This document shows positions 45,678 through 55,655 of a DNA stretch of 64,000 nt, one piece after another. The stretch covers positions 496,001-560,000 of the forward strand of contig JAFKAC010000034.1 of the NCBI GenBank assembly GCA_025766275.1, written 5' to 3'. Within the stretch, counting starts at the first letter, position 1. Each line of letters opens with the position of its first letter. A model generated the notes under the pieces. It had not been told where the DNA came from. It did no database searches and saw nothing but the letters and a program-made list of their open reading frames with translations. The position numbers and the translations under genes are program-made. This DNA comes from Lactarius indigo (taxonomy: Eukaryota; Basidiomycota; Agaricomycetes; Russulales; Russulaceae).

Positions 45678-48187
45678 ACAAGCAGAGTGAGAAAACCAAG
45701 ACGTTATATGGCAAAGAGATTTATGTGTCTTCCGATTATTAGCAGCTGGAGACGAGATAGACATTCAGTGTAGCATGGTCACAAACTGAGAGAATATGAA
45801 ATATCACTTTTTGCTTCATTGGCTGGGGTTCTACGAAACCTCAATTATCGAATCACCTCCGGGCTCATCTTCGGCCACTTGTACGTGGAACACAGTGAGA
45901 CTGCCAGTGTGCAATTTTGCCCATAATGTTCAACTTGGGTCCCATTGTCGAACAGCATTTTCAAGTTTCAACAACGCCAGTCCTCACACCAGCCGAGGTC
46001 ATAGATACGCTCCTCAATCAGGACCAGGTATATGAGGTGAGAATTGCGAGACCCGGGACAATTCCACTGTGCGTCGAAAGCGGTATGGCTGACAGAAGGG
46101 GTTCACAGAAGAAATCTGTCTGAGAATTATGGAATGCGGGTCCGTTGTCTTCCGGAACCGTGTTTTTCGCTTCCTCGGCCCGGCATGAGTTAGCGTGGTC
46201 TTGTGACTCGCAAGCTAACGCAAACCAATGACGCAAACTACGGTATATATTGTCCCATTGTACGAATATGAGGCTGCGTCAGCGAGTAGTAGTCCTGTAC
46301 TATATATTAACGTTATTAACCCCCGAACTAGACGCAAGGAGGGTCAGAGTTCTCTCTTGCCCTTCCCTATTATCTTTCGTCACGCTGTCACGTGGGCGAC
46401 CAGGTCCATTACAGTCTACTTGCAAGCGTTTATGCGAACTGTGTAGTGGGCGCACAACTTGCGGGAGGGGTCGTCAGTTGGAGGGGTTCTAGAGTGAGTA
46501 CTCTGGTACTTTAATTGACACTTGAATTAACTCTTGAGGTCTTGAGGCCTCTACTTCGCCCAGCCAAACGAATTTCCCACGACTATGGTCCGATCTTTCT
46601 CTGGTACCGGAAACGTGAACATCGGCCCTCCGTGCGACACCTTTACGTTTCTTCGTCAATTAGCGCCACCCTAGCGCAGGCGACGTCCATTGCGTCGGTG
46701 TCTCGAGCAGGTGCGCCTCATTTGTGCGCCGCTTCTGGCCGATGCGCATGCTTCGAGTCCGATACACGCACGAATTTCTACGTATTTTCTCCGCTCTTTC
46801 TGTGCTGCCTCTACCCATTCGTCAGATGCCTCCACTGTCGTATCTCGTCTCAGAATTGCCGATAGAAGATAGGACCCCGGCCGCGGCAGTGAGGTCATAA
46901 CTGGCCTTTGCTACAAGGTCCCAGATTTTCGCTGTATATAAGTAGGTCGGTCCCTTCCATTTGGAGAAGATCCCATGGTGTTGTTAGCATCCTGTTTTTA
47001 TTGGTGTATGCGATTTTGAACGACCTCACGGAAACGTTCCATAGGTTATTCGTCGGATTTTGCGACGCACATCGCGCCTTCTGCACCACTCACTATATTG
47101 CGTAGGTTTTCGAGCCAGGTGTCAACACAGTTGTTGATGTCCTGCCCTTGGATGAAGGGTAGGGCCAGAAAAACTCACTAATCTGGTTTTTTCCAAAAAA
47201 AAAAAAGAAAGAAAGAAAATCGACATTTTCGTCCATGCCGCGCGGTTAAGCTCAAATTCGCGCAGAAATTTTCGATCCTTGTCTCTTGTCTCGCACCCCA
47301 TCGAATATGCTAGGCGTGTTGCTGCTTAATTCTTCCTTCTGACGCGGCGGTAGGTCACATATATGGTAACTCGCATCCTTGTACACCTCCGTCCCATCTG
47401 CCTCACTCTCCCCTCTTTCTTGCGCCAATTAGCCCGAACCAGAATTCCTGCGCAAATTAGATATCATCCGAATCGTTGGTTTCAAGGGGAGTGCGCATTG
47501 TCGCATTGAACTGTCGCTAGTGTGAAATTCAGTTACGCATGCGGGGAGTTAGGTGTTTGTAGATGCCAGATGGGAGCTCGATACTTGTCGTTGCTTCTCG
47601 GGACTGACGGTATGGGGGTTTGTGTCGAGACTCTGCAATCGCGTGTTACTAGCTCGTTCTCCGCCTCCTCCGCGGACTTGTCATACGCACGTGTTCAACG
47701 TTCAACTGTTCTGCCGTTCTCTAGGTACCATAGCTGCATCGCTCCCTCTTCTATTATTTGTATGGGTCGGGCTAAAAAAACCCTTTTTCTCGGACCCTCA
47801 GTCAGTTATTGTAGGTGCGAAGGAGAGTAGGCTATATACCCGCTGAGTCGGAATCACGCGGGGGCCCTTCTCTAGCTTGATTCAATAGTTTCGGTTTAAG
47901 GTGCCAGTTTCCGCCGAGTGGGTACCAACGCCTGTGCAAGCTTGCCCAGCCCAGCTCACTGGTTCATGCACGTTCATGAGCTGAACCGCCAAGCTAGCTT
48001 GTCACCTCAGGTAGCTCAGCTCACCTGGCTCAGCCGTTTTGAGCCGAGCTATGACAACACTACTGGCAGTGCCCTCAGGCTGGCAGCGGCCGAACCAATA
48101 AAAGTACCAATAATCCGCACCCTCGCTAGTGTTGCCACGGCTCGGCCACAACTACTCATCGGAATTACTCAGGCTCTCGAGCGTACA
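45678..48187. other. Spacer between GH45 genes
   Basis: Holds the first copy of the duplicated downstream block (about 45870-46130, listed separately). Beyond it, frames such as 46515-46865 and 47522-47846 show no domain, and poly-A runs occur near 47195-47220. Nothing else is supported. Confidence 0.45.
45870..46130 (+). repeat. Duplicated block downstream of GH45 copy A
   Basis: The block matches 49245-49550 downstream of GH45 copy B. Both carry a plus-strand frame starting ATG (45926 here) with a shared motif: LTPAEVIDTLLNQDQVYEV here and FTPAEVVDTFLCQDGVYEV there, followed by RPGT. A GT...AG intron may follow VYE in both. It may be an unrecognised small gene, partly decayed in this copy. 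The function is unknown. Confidence 0.6.
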
Positions 48188-48206
48188 GTATAAAGGTGAG
48201 AGCAGA
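48188..48206 (+). promoter_or_regulatory. TATA-like element of GH45 gene B
   Basis: The string AGTATAAAGGTGAGAGCAGA starts at 48188, about 70 bp before the ATG. It matches the element before GH45 copy A almost base for base, though the surrounding sequence is less alike. Confidence 0.55.
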
Positions 48207-48257
48207 TGAGGGAGGAAGGGGGGACAGCAACGGAGGTACTAGTAGCGATAATCCGCC

Positions 48258-49082
48258 ATGAAATCTGCTCTCATCCTCACCGCGACCTCTCTTCTCGCTG
48301 TTGTCGTGCACGTTAGTGCGGGCGAGCTTGAGTCCAGAGCGACAGGCGGCTACGTGCAGAACCCCTCGGGCACTGCGTCCTTCACTTATACCTCGAACTG
48401 CGGCCATCCAGGTAAGCAAACGCGGCGTAGTCGCGTTCTCACAAAAGTGTGCACACGCTAAAGTACAGTATCCCTACAGCGTGTGGCAGGAACGCCACTG
48501 GCTTCACGGCTGGGATAAGCCAGCTCGCCTTCGGTTCCTCGCCGGGTCTCGGTGCCGGGGACGCGTGCGGACGCTGCTTCAAGGTGACCGGGGACAAGGA
48601 TCCGTACTCGCAGAGCTTCACGGGCCCGTTCAACAGCATCGTCCTAAAGGCCACCAATCTATGCCCCGCCTCTGGTAACGAGAAATGGTGCGGCCAGACG
48701 ACTTCCCAGCCTACCAATTCGTTCGGCATGTCGGTCCAGTGCGTGATCCGATCTCTCCCCCCTCCCTTTGTTATTTGTCGTCAAACGCTGGTGGGCTCAA
48801 ACAAAATTCTGTCATAGCTTCGACTTGTGCAAGGACACTGGGACTGCTGATGCATTCTTCCCGTCGGGACGTGGCGCGTTGACGGGCACGTACGAGGAGG
48901 TTTCATGTGATCAGTGGACCGGCACAGACGGCCAGAGTCTGTGGGACGGTGCCTGTCTCGACGGCGAAACCGCTGCTAATTGGCCCGCAGTGGCCTGCGG
49001 CAATAAAGGTGCGGAGCTCTCCCCTTGTCTATGCCACGAAAGGCTTTTGTTCATGTGCACTATAGGCACTGCACCCTCCTGA
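48258..49082 (+). CDS. GH45 endoglucanase (subfamily C-like), copy B
   Basis: This is the tandem paralogue of the GH45 gene at 44874. Exons 48258-48411, 48480-48738, 48818-49008 and 49066-49082 have the same lengths as copy A for the first three (154, 259, 191 nt), and the phases match. The product has 206 residues: signal peptide MKSALILTATSLLAVVVHVS, then RATGGYVQNPSGTASFTYTS, GLGAGDACGRCFKVTGDKDP, VLKATNLCPASGNEKWCGQT, the split catalytic motif HFDLCKDTGTADAFFPSG, GALTGTYEEVSCDQWTGTDG, and ACGNKGTAPS. No lesion is seen. Several charge changes against copy A (for example S to K after CGRCF, and G to D near the end) suggest mild divergence rather than decay. It is likely secreted and cellulolytic, like its neighbour. 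Confidence 0.9.
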
Positions 49083-49244
49083 GTAAGTGGAGTGAACATC
49101 ATATTGAAAAACAAGGAGGTACATCGGTCTTTTAATGGAGACGAGCCAGATGACCCCTCCAGTACGGTATAAGAGAATATAATATGTTGCTTCATTGGCT
49201 TCACTGGGTGTGGTTCCACAAGCTCTCGGAACTCAACATGCGTT

Positions 49245-49570
49245 GAATCACCGCCGGGTTCATCTTGGGCCACTTGTACACACTGTGGGTACTCAGCGAG
49301 AGGGTCAGTGTGAAAGACTTGGAATAACTCGCCCATAATGCTGGATCCCATTATCAAACAGCGGCTGCTTCAACAATTGACGCCAGTTTTCACGCCAGCC
49401 GAGGTCGTAGACACGTTCCTCTGTCAGGACGGGGTATACGAGGTAAGAATTTTGAGACCCGGGACTACTCCGCTGTGAGCCAGAAGTGGTATGGATCGCG
49501 GAAGCATTTGCAAAAGAAGTCTGGTTAGAGGAATATGGGATGCAAACAAAGCGGGCCGTTATCTTCCGGG
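49245..49570 (+). repeat. Duplicated block downstream of GH45 copy B
   Basis: Second copy of the block at 45870-46130. The frame from ATG 49338 reads MLDPIIKQRLLQQLTPVFTP and AEVVDTFLCQDGVYE. A possible GTAAGA...GCCAG intron follows, then VVWIAEAFAKEVWLEEYGMQ. It may continue to about 49660, close to the 3' end of the DHHC gene on the other strand. I do not recognise the family; it may be a short real gene. Confidence 0.5.
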
Positions 49571-49686
49571 CCGGGTTTCCCCGCCGCGGCACACGAATAC
49601 GGATGGTGTCCAGACTTGTCAGGCCTCGAGTTACGTCCCTTGCAACAGCAACAGTCATAGACTATGCCCTCGTCAACTCCGATCTG

Positions 49687-50737
49687 TTACGTCTGAACCG
49701 AAACACGCACAACAGAAAATATCCAGAGAAGGGCCGCGGCACCTACGAGGATTACGATGCGGGCGTGAGGCTGCGCGATAACAGAGCCACTAAGCCACGG
49801 TTCGGGGATGCGTCGCGCACGAAGCACGTGGAACCCCAGTAGGGTACCGACGATCCAACGTCCCGGGGGGCCTCCGCATAGTATCCAAGAATACGGACGG
49901 TCCCACCACACGTCAGTTATCCAAGTGTCGGCGTGGGACACCGCCAGCGCGGCTACGACGTGGCTCTTCAGGACCGGTAGAATTGGTAGGCTGGCAAGGG
50001 GCACGGTGACAGACGTCACAGCAAGTAAAGCCAAGAAGGCTTTCATGCGACCAGTGGTAACGCAATTTCCCAGCTGGAAAGAAGTCAACGGTCCAGAAGG
50101 ATTCGACGCCGGAGCTTCGCTCACCCAGGGACAGTGATGATCAAACCCCAGGCGGCATACGCCGCATGTCGAGCAATGATGTGTTCCGGGCGGTTTCCAG
50201 CGCATTTGGCAGTTCTCCCTGGAGCAAAAGTCGAGACTGCCATCTGAGCGACACTCGAAAGGTTCGGTGATAGTTTCAGGATGTGGGGCAGTGTATGCAG
50301 GGACGCTGTGCGTTGTGCGGCCTGAACAAGCGTGTAGATATACTACCGCAAGGGAAGGAAAGAGCATTCCCACCGTCATCATGTAAACCCCTACACTCAC
50401 AGGGCATCGCGTGCCTCAGTGTGTACGATTCAGGATTTATTCATTCGAACTAACCTGCAGTGATGTGGCGTCTCTCATGATGTACTAACCAACCAACTGC
50501 CGAAAAAAGATGGGATTGCAAAAGGGGTGTGTCAAATTCGGGACGCACCGCCGACTTCTAAAAAAGAGATGTAGTATCCGAAGCTGTTCGAAGTTTCGAC
50601 ATGAAGGGGTGAGAACATAATCAGGTCAGACAGAGAACGCACCCAATGATGGTGACGACCAAGACTTGGATACCAGATTCGAGGATGCGGGTAGCAGAAA
50701 TTGGGCGACGATTGGATTCGCTTTGGTGCGGTTGCAT
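49687..50737 (-). CDS. DHHC-type S-palmitoyltransferase
   Basis: DHHC acyltransferases palmitoylate cysteines at endomembranes. The start ATG at 50737 gives MQPHQSESNRRPISATRILE, then the first hydrophobic segment VLVVTIIG and an intron (GTGCGT). A second membrane segment is near MTVGMLFPSLAVVYLHA. The zinc-binding DHHC region reads DFCSRENCQMRWKPPGTHHC, STCGVCRLGFDHHCPW, intron (GTGAGC...), GNCVTTGRMKAF; the DHHC quartet is intact. Two more membrane helices follow (FLALLAVTSVTVPLASLPIL and RIVILVGAAALLWIFSVV). The protein ends soon after, at 49687, which is short for the family and leaves little cytosolic tail. Several introns are inferred and not all verified. The substrate is unknown. Confidence 0.8.
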
Positions 50738-51002
50738 TGGAGGGATGCTGCGTCGGGGCCTAGTTAACGTTATAATAGCCCATGGAGATGAGCGCTATTA
50801 GCTTGTGCTGCGCATACAAACGGACGCCGCATTACCGGGGAAGTGATTACGTACGCTGCACACTCAAAACCTTGCCACTGCAGCGTTCATTCGGAAATCG
50901 GGAACTGGAAATCCGCCCTGGAGACCTTCAAAATGACTCTTCTCTGTCCTTCCCCTCGATCTTGCCATTCACCACCACCATCTCCCCCCTCCTCTCTCCG
51001 AT

Positions 51003-51753
51003 ATGCTCTCCATCAATACGCCGACTTGGCAAACAGCCCTCCTGTCTGCTGCACGGGAACGTAGCGGGCGACAATGGCCATCATTCGATCGCAGGCGCAC
51101 GGCCAGCGAGGTGCTACCGAGAGTCTACCTTACAGACCTCTTCACTGCGCGTGACGAGGCCCAGCTTTCCGCCCTCGGAATCACCCATGTTATCTCGGTC
51201 ATAGAACATGCCCCGACGTTCCCTCAAACACACCCGCTTCGGACGTTGCATATCCCCCTCTCGGACAGCTCAGACCAAGACATCCTGGTGCATCTCCCGA
51301 CCACGACGTCGTTCATCCGCGATGCACTCGCCGAGAGCCCCGATTCGCGTGTCATGGTCGGTGACCCCCGACTACGTTTCATGTTTTGTTTCGTCTGAAC
51401 TCATAAAATTCGGTCTGAACTAGGTTCACTGTCTCATGGGCATCAGTCGGAGCGCAACTGTCGTATGCGCGTACCTCGTCGCCACGGCGAGAGTGACACC
51501 TCACGAAGCGCTCATGGCTGTAAGGGAAAAACGTGGAATCGTGAGCCCCAACATAGGATTTCTGTCGCAGTTGGACCAGTATGCGAATCAGTTGCTGGGA
51601 GGACAAGACAGACCACGCAGGGGTAAGATAGGGAAGAACGTAGCTGAGACGATGCGTAAACTTAGAGAGGCGCAAAAGGAATCACATTCGGGAAGCAGCT
51701 CCTCGACCTCGACCTCGACCATATCCGACGTTACATCAGCGCCGAGCGGATAG
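51003..51753 (+). CDS. Dual-specificity protein phosphatase, copy 1
   Basis: Two exons, 51003-51356 and 51424-51753, join in phase 0 to give 227 residues. The domain starts near residue 38: VLPRVYLTDLFTARDEAQLS, LGITHVISVIEHAPTFP, and the general-acid region IPLSDSSDQDILVHLPTTTS. The phase-0 intron lies right before the catalytic loop VHCLMGISRSATVVCAYLVA, so the CX5R signature HCxxGxSR is complete. ALMAVREKRGIVSPNIGFLS follows, then a Ser/Thr-rich tail (STSTSTIS from a gacctc repeat). It is an atypical small DSP expected to act on phospho-Tyr and phospho-Ser/Thr; substrates are unknown. A very similar gene lies 460 bp downstream. Confidence 0.88.
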
Positions 51754-52213
51754 AGTAGGACAGCCACGCGAAGCTCCTCGTACCTTCCCTTGTTTTTTTT
51801 TTATGATTTCATGGTATACCGGCGATTAATGAATGGCAAAGCAGAGATATCCTTCGAATGTATGTTATTTTGGCCATCATTTGTTGTAATACGACCATAC
51901 GGTGTATACCCAAGTGGTTACAGTGAGCGACGATGACAAATCGGTAACGTCTTCCATTCGATTCGGTGGCCAGATCATGGGAAGCTCGACCGCCAGATCG
52001 GAGTCTGACTCCGGAGTCAATAGTTGCTGTACTATGACTCGAATGACTCGACGCGTAGCCTTCCGATACCCGGGGCACACATGGTTCCAGTGACTCACAC
52101 TTTCTATCTATCGCTTCGATGCACAGCCAGGTACGTGTAATGCGAGTGAGTGAGTATAAAGTTTCGCGTATCTCGTCCAAGGAGACATTTTCGCTATCAT
52201 CCAAGCATCCTTC
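51754..52213. other. Spacer between the two phosphatase genes
   Basis: No gene is seen. A minus-strand frame at 51809-52204 shows no domain. The region probably holds the 3' end of copy 1 and the promoter of copy 2. Confidence 0.4.
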
Positions 52214-53110
52214 ATGAGTTTTGGGGTCCCTTTCTACGAGCTATCTTTCTTCCAACAATACCCAAATTCCCTACAAGAACAACCAGAGAAACAATACGCA
52301 ATGCGACCTGATCGCTCCGCAGCAAAGTATAACAAGCGCGTGGCAAGCAAGATAGCACCGCGCCTATACCTGACCTGTCGTTCCACTGCCAGCGACGTGG
52401 CCCAGCTGACCAGCCTTGGGATCACACACGTCCTATCGGTCTTGGAGGATGCGCCGACTTTCCCGTCTACCGTCCCCTTGCGCAAGCTGCACGTGTCAAT
52501 ATCCGACTACGACGGCGAGGACATCCTGACGCATCTCCCCGCTACCACCTCCTTCATTCGCGGCGCGCTCGCAGAGAGCCCGAGCAATCGCGTTATGGTG
52601 CGTTTTTTTTTTTATGAGCGCGAACCACTCATGACGCAAATGATGATAATAATAACAACAACGAATTAACAGGTCCACTGTGCCATGGGCATCAGTCGGA
52701 GCGCGACGGTGGTGATAGCCTACCTTATCGCCACCAGCCGCATGACAGTTCACGAGGCGCTCGCCGCGGTCCGGGCAAGACGACCAATCGTGCGGCCGAA
52801 TCGCGGCTTCGTGTCCCAGCTCCACGAGTACTACTCGAGGTTTTCCAATTCTTTACAAGCTGGGATTATCGACGAGCCGCCAATCGACGAAAAGGGAGAA
52901 CAACAAGAAAAGAGTCGGGAAGATGGGAAACCGAATATGGATCAAAAAACGAAAAAAGATGGGAAACCGCGGTGGGACCACGATACATGGAGTCCCAGGA
53001 AGGCGGAGAACGGATACATTTACAGTGCCTTGGCCGCGTTAACCCTCTCTCCGGCAGCTTTTCCGCATGAGGGACACGAGTATTGGAAACTTGAGCATCG
53101 AATATCTTAA
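52214..53110 (+). CDS. Dual-specificity protein phosphatase, copy 2
   Basis: Tandem paralogue of the phosphatase at 51003. Exons 52214-52597 and 52673-53110 join in phase 0 (273 residues). The start may instead be the internal ATG at 52301 (MRPDRSAAKYNKR), which lines up better with copy 1. Motifs: IAPRLYLTCRSTASDVAQLT, LGITHVLSVLEDAPTFPSTV, ISDYDGEDILTHLPATTSFI, then the intron at the same place as in copy 1, and VHCAMGISRSATVVIAYLIA with the full HCxxGxSR loop. EALAAVRARRPIVRPNRGFV completes the domain. The tail differs: it is longer, lysine- and glutamate-rich (KSREDGKPNMDQKTKKDGKP) and ends EYWKLEHRIS. The tails show no resemblance, so specificity or interactions may have diverged. Confidence 0.87.
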
Positions 53111-53535
53111 TTTTGTTAACGACCTTTTGGGATACATTTTCCCCAGTACGTCCAAGGACTATAGGGCCGCAGTCGAAGACTAGATAGAAGGCCCATACGT
53201 AGCAGGATGGACCCATCCAGGCAGCCAAGGCGAGGAGAAGTGGGTGCTAAAAGAAACAGTGATGACACGATGACGTTCCAAAAGACCTTCCCTTGCATCA
53301 TTTGATACGTGGATAGCTCGTTACCATGTCTTATCTAGAAGATCACGATTTATATATCCACAGCTACAGATCGATGGACGGATCAACACCTCTTGAGTGA
53401 TTGCGCTCTGCTGTCTGGCATAGATGAAGACTATTGATGAAGGGTTATCAGGTACAATTGTGTCGCTATCGCTATCGTAATTATACTGTAGTCTAAACGT
53501 TATGTTTATCGCATGGATGATGAGGACCACTAACT

Positions 53536-55655
53536 CTATGGTGTTGCATGATGTTTTTGATCTGTGGAGTCCCGTCTCTTTTCGTCTATTGGCACATCCT
53601 CTGGACTCGGATGAGCTGGCGAATCTGGCACATGCGTCTGCCCGACAATACCCGCCCCACGCATGAACACACACAACAGCGTACCTGTGAAAAGAGGGAC
53701 AAGGATGAGTAAAAGGTTCAGAAATTTGAAAGTTCCAACACAACACGCACAGAGTATGCCAAACGCGAATCCGGTCCACATCGCCGCCTTGTACGCCTTG
53801 AGCTGCGCCGGCAGCGGAACGTTATCACCCTGCGCATCCGCCACGACCCCAAGCTGCTTCGACTGCGTCCTCAGCACGCTGTTGAACACGATCGTCGACA
53901 CGCTGACCCCAATTGCCGACCCGATCTGCGTCATCGCCTGGAACAGCGCCCCTGCAACACTCTGTTCGTGCGGCAGGGACACCTTGGCGATGAACAGCGT
54001 GCCCGATGCGAACGTGAAATCCGCGCCGAGCACGATGAGACACGCCGCGGGGAAGCCGAATGCCCAGTACGGTGCGCTCGGGTCGATCACGGCGAACAGG
54101 ACGTCCGCGCAGCCGGTCAGGAGCGTGCCAATGGCGACGATGTACATGACGTCGACGCGCGCAATCGTGAGCGCGATGAGGATGTTCGCGACGATGCCCG
54201 AGGCGAACATCGGCAGCAGGCGCAGCATCGTGTGGATCGGACTAAGGTTCAGGTATGTCTGGTAGTATAGCTCCACCCACACTATCCAAATGGTGAATGC
54301 AGCCCAGTTTACGCACGCGATCGTTTGCATGACCGCGAAACGACCGTTAGCACGCGTCCACATCGACGGTTTCATGAGCGGCGGCGCTGTCCAACGCGTG
54401 CGCGGAAGGTCCGGGTTCTCGAGTCGCCGCTCCAAGTAGTACTGCCAAGCGACGAAGAGCAGGACGAGCAGGACGCCAATGACGAATAGGGCGATGATGT
54501 CTGCGCGCACCGGAAAGTCGGGATGACTATGAAAAGAGCGTAGAACGTGGATGGGGGAAAACTCACGTGGACTCTTCCAGCCTTTGTGCGCGACCGGCGA
54601 ATCGCTCAGAACAAACACGATCAGAACAAGACCTGCAGTGATCAGGGCGGCGCCGATCCAGTCCACGCGCGTGTCTTCCTCCGTTGATGGCTCGTCTTCT
54701 TCGAAAACAAAGAGTCCTAACATCATGGACGCGAGAGCAACCCCCGACAGCAAAAATATAGGTGTCCGCCAGGTGGGTCTGTAACAGACGAGCTCGTTAA
54801 AATTCCAAATGGTACGTGATGCCTCGTGCGGACGTACTTTGTGACTTGTGTAAGGACACTACCAAGAACAGTTGCAAAGATCGCTCCGACTGGGGCACCT
54901 GCAGAGAAAGTGGCAAATGCGATGGAACGTGACTGGCCAGGCGGGAACGCCTTGGCTAGAATTCCAAGCTAATGGGAGTCCGCCAAGTGTCAGAGTGCGG
55001 CAACAGATGATGAAAGAAATCCCTACGGAGGCCGGTATTACAGCTGCAGAACCTATCCCTTGTATCCCTCGCAGGGTATCAAGCGCCTTCTCTGCTGTAG
55101 TATTCAGGTGTGAGAATGACAAATCCTACACCAAATGTGACGGAACAGAACGTACATTGAGCGAAGCCGGATCCGATACCAAACACCACTAATATCGAGT
55201 ATCCAATGAGCCAGACTCGTTTGCGACCATAGAGGTCTGCCAGTCTCCCAAAGAGAAGAAGGAAACATGCCTGTGCGCGGGGCGAGGGTGAGCTTTTCCT
55301 ACCGATGCTATCGCATGCGCTTAAAATTATTCACCGAACTGATGGAATACGCATTGAGGATCCACTGCAAGTTCTCCTTTTGAATGTGCAAATCTTTGCC
55401 GACGTATGGAACTGAAATAGCATAGGCAGGACCGAGACCGATACTGGTCATTTGAGCACCGGTACATGCTGCGACGATGCATATCGATGCAAAGGTGCTG
55501 CGTGTTGACGTCGCTGGTGCCAGAGAGGGACTTGGCGAGCGGCGATCTACTTCCGCCTTCCCGTCCCACGCTGTGGGACTCTTGATGCTCTGCGATACCG
55601 GGCCTGTCTTCTCATCTAGGGTAACTACAGGCGTCAAGTCTGACGGCGTGGTCAT
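53536..55655 (-). CDS. MFS multidrug transporter, DHA2 family, copy 1
   Basis: This is a drug:H+ antiporter of the 14-helix DHA2 group, expected in the plasma membrane. Start ATG at 55655 (MTTPSDLTPVVTLDEKTGPV). The cytosolic N-terminus leads to STRSTFASICIVAACTGAQM and LHIQKENLQWILNAYSISS. After an intron, ACFLLLFGRLADLYGRKRVW holds MFS motif A. Another exon gives AFATFSAGAPVGAIFATVLG (motif C region). Then come LSGVALASMMLGLFVFEED, VDWIGAALITAGLVLIVFVL, FVIGVLLVLLFVAWQYYLER and the long exon to SIGVSVSTIVF-like helices. The last intron (66 nt, donor GTGCGT, acceptor TTCACAG) precedes TLLCVFMRGAGIVG and a hydrophilic tail ending at 53536. No lesion was found. Substrate is unknown. Confidence 0.85.

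Noticed and set aside
53663..54265. Plus-strand frames of up to 200 residues opposite the DHA2 genes (also 58104-58652 and 62274-62669)
   Set aside because: They recur in all three copies only because the minus-strand membrane helices are conserved; the frames have no recognisable domain.
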